DNA of 64,000 bases. Origin: Acinetobacter sedimenti (lineage in GTDB: Bacteria; Pseudomonadota; Gammaproteobacteria; Pseudomonadales; Moraxellaceae). The position numbers and the translations under genes are program-made. This document shows positions 60,192-64,000 of the stretch, piece by piece. The DNA lies in NCBI RefSeq assembly GCF_022601685.1, contig NZ_JAKUML010000010.1:58191-122190 (forward strand), read 5' to 3'. Within the stretch, counting starts at the first letter, position 1; each line of letters begins with the position of its first letter. The notes beneath the pieces are model-generated. The model did no database searches and was not told where the DNA came from. It saw nothing but the letters and a program-made list of their open reading frames with translations.

Positions 60192-61724
60192 TCAATCGAT
60201 TGCAGGTGTATAACGCCCAAAGGCAATATCATCTTTAATACGATCAGATTCTGCTAAAACCATATCTAGCAAATGCTTGACATTATCCAGTGTCGCTACA
60301 GGACTGAGTGTAGTCATCTTGAGGGATTGATTCAGACCGACTTTGGTCACACCAATGTTCGCCTCGCCACGAGCAAATAGTTCATCTGCAACGTTTTGAT
60401 TTAAACTATTCAAATATTGCGCAGAATAGCCCTTCGGTACGACACGGAATAACACCGATGCAAACTGTGGCTCAACCAATAGCTCTAAACCATCCGTCGC
60501 CTTGATATAGTCAGCAACTTCACGTGTCAGTTTCACACCATGATCAATCATTGAACCATAAAGCTCTTCACCCAATGCCTCAATCGTCATCCACAATTTC
60601 AACGCATCAAAACGACGTGTGGTTTGCAACGACTTCGATACCAGATTCGGCACACCATGCTCTTCATCATAAGCAGAGTTGAGATACTCCGCTTCATAAT
60701 GCATAAAGCGATAGTTAGCTTCATCTTTAAGTAAGAACGCACCACAGCTGATACTCTGAAAATAATGCTTATGGAAATCCAATGTGATCGAATCTGACAA
60801 TTCAATACCGTCTAACATCGAACGGAATTCATTAGATAAAACCAATGCACCGCCCCAAGCCGCATCGATGTGCATCCATGCGCCATACTTATTGGTAATG
60901 TCACGGATTTGCTTGAGTGGATCAATCGCCCCTGCATCGGTTGTACCCGCAGTTGCGACCACACATGCTACGATTTTGCCTTCTGACTGGAGCAATGCCA
61001 TCGTTTTTTCTAGTGCATCGACATCCATCTGCGCTTTATCATTGACAGGTACAGTCACGACCGACTGAAAGCCCATGCCCATCATCGCCATGTTCTTTTG
61101 CACAGAGAAATGTGCATTTTCAGAACAGATCACTTTGACGTTTTTCATCGCTTCATTCGGCACGCCATCACGCTGAACAGACCACGGCTTGCCATGTTCG
61201 TCTTGCCAGTTTTTAGCAATGCACCAGTCACGCGCAAGCAATACACCCATCAAGTTTGACTGCGTACCACCAGAGGTAAACACACCTGCTTGACCTGCAC
61301 CATAACCAACTTTTTGACGTAGCCAATCAATCAGTTGCACTTCCATCAATGAACCCGCAGGACTTTGATCCCATGAGTCCATGGATTGATTGGTCGCATT
61401 AATCAAGACTTCAGCGATCTGACTGGTCACCATGGTTGGGCAATGCAGATGCGCCAATGAATGCGGATGATGTACTTTTAAACTTTTATTGAGGAAAAGT
61501 TCAACCATACGTTGCAATGACGCTTGCACGCCCAAACCTTCTTTTGAAGGATTAAAGGCAATGGCACTGCGAAGCTCTTTGATGCTACCGCCAGTGTACA
61601 TTTTGTCATTTTGCAACCATGTCGCAACCGCTTTGGTTGCTTGCTCCATTGCCGACTCATAGTCAGCAATAGATTGCGCATCGTTACATAGCAAAGCACG
61701 GCGATGTTCTGCGAAGTCCACCAT
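60192..61724 (-). CDS. ddc: L-2,4-diaminobutyrate decarboxylase
   Basis: Converts L-2,4-diaminobutyrate to 1,3-diaminopropane, the major polyamine of Acinetobacter. The 510-residue group II PLP decarboxylase has [41 protein letters not shown] with the PLP-binding aspartate, and the Schiff-base lysine in [10 protein letters not shown]. It begins one base after the stop of dat, so the two form a tight operon, as in A. baumannii where both genes were first characterised. A terminator follows. Confidence 0.95.
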   Translation of the reverse strand: MVDFAEHRRALLCNDAQSIADYESAMEQATKAVATWLQNDKMYTGGSIKELRSAIAFNPSKEGLGVQASLQRMVELFLNKSLKVHHPHSLAHLHCPTMVTSQIAEVLINATNQSMDSWDQSPAGSLMEVQLIDWLRQKVGYGAGQAGVFTSGGTQSNLMGVLLARDWCIAKNWQDEHGKPWSVQRDGVPNEAMKNVKVICSENAHFSVQKNMAMMGMGFQSVVTVPVNDKAQMDVDALEKTMALLQSEGKIVACVVATAGTTDAGAIDPLKQIRDITNKYGAWMHIDAAWGGALVLSNEFRSMLDGIELSDSITLDFHKHYFQSISCGAFLLKDEANYRFMHYEAEYLNSAYDEEHGVPNLVSKSLQTTRRFDALKLWMTIEALGEELYGSMIDHGVKLTREVADYIKATDGLELLVEPQFASVLFRVVPKGYSAQYLNSLNQNVADELFARGEANIGVTKVGLNQSLKMTTLSPVATLDNVKHLLDMVLAESDRIKDDIAFGRYTPAID

Positions 61725-61725
61725 A

Positions 61726-63102
61726 TTATGCGCCTCGAACTGTAACTAAAGCTTCTGAAACGGCTTTCTTAAAGCGCTTAACAACTTCTTCACATTCTTC
61801 ACGGGTGATGATCAATGGACAAAGTAGACGAATGACTGTACCGCCACGACCACCTTTTTCAAGCATCAATTTATTTTCAAAACAAGCACGTTGGATTTCA
61901 GCCGCAAGCTGTGAATCCGCAGGATACGCACCTAAATGATTTGGCGCTTGACGCTCATCGACGATCTCGATACCAATCATCAAACCACGACCACGCACAT
62001 GACCAATACACGGTAATTCTTGCTGTAATTTTTTCATTTCAGCTTGTAGATAATCACCTTGAGTTTGTGCATTTTCAGCCAGTTTTTCAGACTTAATGGT
62101 GTTGAGTGTCGCAAGACCTGTACCCATCGCCATTTGGTTGCCACGGAAAGTCCCCGTATGACCAGCAGGTTGCCATGAATCAAACTTACGCTTAATCGCA
62201 AGTACCGCAAGTGGCAAGCTACCACCAACAGCTTTTGACATTACGATCACATCAGGTTCAATGCCTGCATGTTCAAAGGCAAACATTTTACCTGAACGTG
62301 CAAAGCCTGCTTGGACTTCATCCAAGATCAATACGATATTGTGTTTTTCAGTCACTTCACGGATTTTTTGCAACCATTTAGTTGGTGCAATCACAACACC
62401 GCCTTCACCCTGAATCGCTTCTAAGATGACCGCAGCAGGACGAGTGACACCACTTTCTACATCTTGAATAAAATCTTCAAAATAATGCGTCAAGGCATCA
62501 ACACCGGCCTCGCCACCAAGACCAAGTGGACAACGGTATTCATGCGGATACGGCATAAACTGTACACCTGGCATCAGGTTATTGACCGCATTTTTTGCGC
62601 TCAAGTTACCTGTCATTGCCAATGCACCATGCGTCATACCGTGATAACCACCAGAGAAGCTGATGACTGTGCCACGACCTGTATAGGTTTTTGCCAGTTT
62701 AATCGCTGCTTCAGTCGCATCTGCGCCCGCAGGACCACAGAACTGTAGGCAATATTCTTCTTGACCACCTGGCATATGAGCGAGCAATGCTTCTGTAAAG
62801 GCATCTTTCAGCGGTGTAGTTAAATCAAGGGTATGCAATGGCAAGCCACTTGCGATAGTTTCTTGAATACTTTGGATGACCGCAGGATGGTTATGACCTA
62901 AGGCCAAAGTCCCTGCACCAGCTAGACAGTCAAGGTACTCATTGCCCTCGACATCAGTGACCCAACAGCCTTTTGCTTTCGCAATTGCCAAAGGTAATTT
63001 TCTAGGATAACTACGAACATTTGATTCCATCTGACTTTGGCGAGTCAAATAATATTCATTAGTTTTGGCAGTAGTTTGTGGATCGTTTGCAGATACGCTC
63101 AT
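61726..63102 (-). CDS. dat: L-2,4-diaminobutyrate:2-oxoglutarate aminotransferase
   Basis: Makes L-2,4-diaminobutyrate from aspartate semialdehyde, the substrate of the next gene. The 458-residue class III aminotransferase has [17 protein letters not shown], the [17 protein letters not shown] motif with the family residues that follow the SGxxA site, [15 protein letters not shown] with the PLP aspartate, and the Schiff-base lysine in [14 protein letters not shown]. The length matches Acinetobacter Dat. It leads the dat-ddc operon; 1,3-diaminopropane from this pathway supports motility and virulence traits in A. baumannii. The ribosome site is weak. Confidence 0.95.
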   Translation of the reverse strand: MSVSANDPQTTAKTNEYYLTRQSQMESNVRSYPRKLPLAIAKAKGCWVTDVEGNEYLDCLAGAGTLALGHNHPAVIQSIQETIASGLPLHTLDLTTPLKDAFTEALLAHMPGGQEEYCLQFCGPAGADATEAAIKLAKTYTGRGTVISFSGGYHGMTHGALAMTGNLSAKNAVNNLMPGVQFMPYPHEYRCPLGLGGEAGVDALTHYFEDFIQDVESGVTRPAAVILEAIQGEGGVVIAPTKWLQKIREVTEKHNIVLILDEVQAGFARSGKMFAFEHAGIEPDVIVMSKAVGGSLPLAVLAIKRKFDSWQPAGHTGTFRGNQMAMGTGLATLNTIKSEKLAENAQTQGDYLQAEMKKLQQELPCIGHVRGRGLMIGIEIVDERQAPNHLGAYPADSQLAAEIQRACFENKLMLEKGGRGGTVIRLLCPLIITREECEEVVKRFKKAVSEALVTVRGA

Positions 63103-63396
63103 ATCGGATTACCATCTCAGATAAGGGTGTAAGAAATATAAGTTATTATTCAACAACTTATTCCAAGTAGCTAGTTTAGGATTCGTCGTAATTGACGTGC
63201 TGTCCTAGGACGCCGATCATACCGATTTTTTATAGAAAAAAAATACTTTTTTGATCATGTTTGCATAAAAAATGAAGCCTTATCATCTTCATGCAAGGCT
63301 GAACTGATAGTCTAACAATGATTAGATGAAAATAAATGACAATATGGAAAAATATACAAAAAAATACGCAATCTCATCTCTTGGGCGATCAATGAC
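63103..63396. promoter_or_regulatory. Non-coding region upstream of dat
   Basis: About 290 AT-rich bases. AGCCTT at 63273-63278 and AAGGCT about twelve bases further form a weak inverted repeat. The dat promoter on the minus strand must lie here, but I cannot place it surely. Confidence 0.35.
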
Positions 63397-63675
63397 TTGC
63401 CTTATTTAAAAAACTTTACTGGACATTTACTTTTTATAGTATTTTGGGAAAACATAGATACGTATAACTACGATCACAACTTTAATTTAATGTATACAGA
63501 AAACAAATCTAATAAAATGTTAAATACAGTATTTAAAGATTACCAATTTGACGAATGTGGCAATTGGGTGGAGAGAAAAACTAAAAGTGAAACAGAAACC
63601 AAATACAGCATTCAAAAAATTGATATCACCTACTACGAACCATGTAAAAAAGCCATAATTATCGCTATGGCTTAA
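63397..63675 (+). pseudogene. Remnant of a YD-repeat (RHS-like) protein
   Basis: A 92-codon frame with no ribosome site or signal peptide. The last 60 residues look like the C-terminal end of the YD-repeat proteins found in many gammaproteobacteria: YNYDHNFNL then DYQFDECGNWVERKTK and KIDITYYEP, matching the pattern YxYDxxGNWxxR ... RxIxYY. The N-terminal 30 residues do not fit such a protein. The simplest reading is a truncated fragment left after loss of the larger gene. A short functional protein starting at the internal ATG (MLNTVFKDYQ) is less likely. Confidence 0.55.
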
Positions 63676-63694
63676 TCTAGTTCACTTAACAAAG

Positions 63695-63895
63695 TTAAAT
63701 GTATTCCCAAAGCTTATGTTGATCGTCAAATTTAAGTATGAAAGTTTGATTATTATCATCTTGAACGACAACATGATCATTCGAAATCATTACCACCTTT
63801 AGCAACGTGCCTTCTTCATAATGAATATCTTCATACCCTTCCTTAGATAGTGTTAAGGCATCCTTAAGTACAATGACTTGATTAGGCTGTTTCAT
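63695..63895 (-). CDS. Small protein of unknown function
   Basis: A 66-residue cytoplasmic protein, mostly beta in character, with alternating hydrophobic positions (NQVIVLKDALTLSKEG, GTLLKVVMISNDHVVVQD, QTFILKFDDQHKLWEYI). The fold may be an SH3-like barrel. I recognise no family. GGAGG lies six bases before ATG 63895, which favours a real gene. It converges with the YD-repeat remnant, and both may belong to one region of turnover near the window end. Could be an immunity-like or regulatory protein, but nothing in sequence decides this. Confidence 0.6.
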   Translation of the reverse strand: MKQPNQVIVLKDALTLSKEGYEDIHYEEGTLLKVVMISNDHVVVQDDNNQTFILKFDDQHKLWEYI

Positions 63896-64000
63896 TACAT
63901 CCTCCCATACAGTTATTTTGTTAGGGTCTAGATAACTTTACCACAAATCAAAAGGTGCTAAAGTTACGCTATGACTGGGTTAAACAAGTATTGTAAGCAT

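Noticed and set aside
63273..63298. Inverted repeat AGCCTT/AAGGCT upstream of dat as terminator
   Set aside because: Short arms, long loop and no T tract; no gene ends next to it.

Overview
The window reads as an ordinary chromosomal segment of an Acinetobacter species (Moraxellaceae, Gammaproteobacteria). Reasons: moderate-to-low GC; a 1,3-diaminopropane operon (dat-ddc); many fatty-acid degradation genes (FadE, FadH, an AlkK-like ligase, two more acyl-CoA dehydrogenases); the gammaproteobacterial UPF0149/pepP and zapA/6S RNA neighbourhoods; and protein sequences that match my memory of Acinetobacter RhlB, FtsK, LigA and DnaX. All names come from reading motifs; no database search was possible. 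I saw no rRNA, tRNA, CRISPR array, insertion sequence or prophage.

Layout. 1-5: rhlB (cut by the window edge), dnaX, a Nif3-like protein, pyrC and rnt cover 1-6.0 kb. An amino-acid permease, a LysE-family exporter broken by two frameshifts, and ftsK fill 6.2-11.3 kb. From 11.6 to 19.4 kb lie a beta-hydroxyacid dehydrogenase, a small secreted protein, a HIT protein, trmO, fpr, a solitary GmrSD-like (DUF262/DUF1524) gene that looks imported, and ligA. From 19.7 to 27.4 kb are a tiny lysine-rich protein, a YidB-like protein, a LysR regulator, an NlpD-like lipoprotein with surE, a secreted unknown, dacC, argD and grxD. From 27.6 to 34.1 kb are a Rossmann protein, an unknown gene that appears split by a one-base deletion, an MBL-fold hydrolase, fadH, a PadR regulator and an alpha/beta hydrolase. 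From 34.4 to 42.5 kb are a porin, an adenine-deaminase-type enzyme with a purine permease, aroC-prmB, a UbiB-like kinase and a C39-like protein.

From 42.7 to 48.6 kb three acyl-CoA dehydrogenases follow each other, the first lacking the usual catalytic glutamate, then a DUF2218 protein. From 48.9 to 55.7 kb are pepP, UPF0149, a coiled-coil protein with zapA, the 6S RNA, an acidic SutA-like protein and two ubiquinone-pathway hydroxylases. From 56 to 64 kb are an AlkK-like acyl-CoA ligase, trmA, a chromate transporter, the dat-ddc operon, a YD-repeat remnant and a small unknown protein.

The clearest functional groups are fatty acid use (fadH, three dehydrogenases, acyl-CoA ligase), purine salvage (permease plus deaminase), cell envelope and division (ftsK, nlpD, dacC, zapA) and diaminopropane synthesis. 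No multi-gene undescribed system is obvious. The best leads are the lone GmrSD-like gene, the unusual dehydrogenase pair with a palindromic spacer, a 47-residue polylysine-like protein, and three single-base deletions that look either like decay or like assembly errors.
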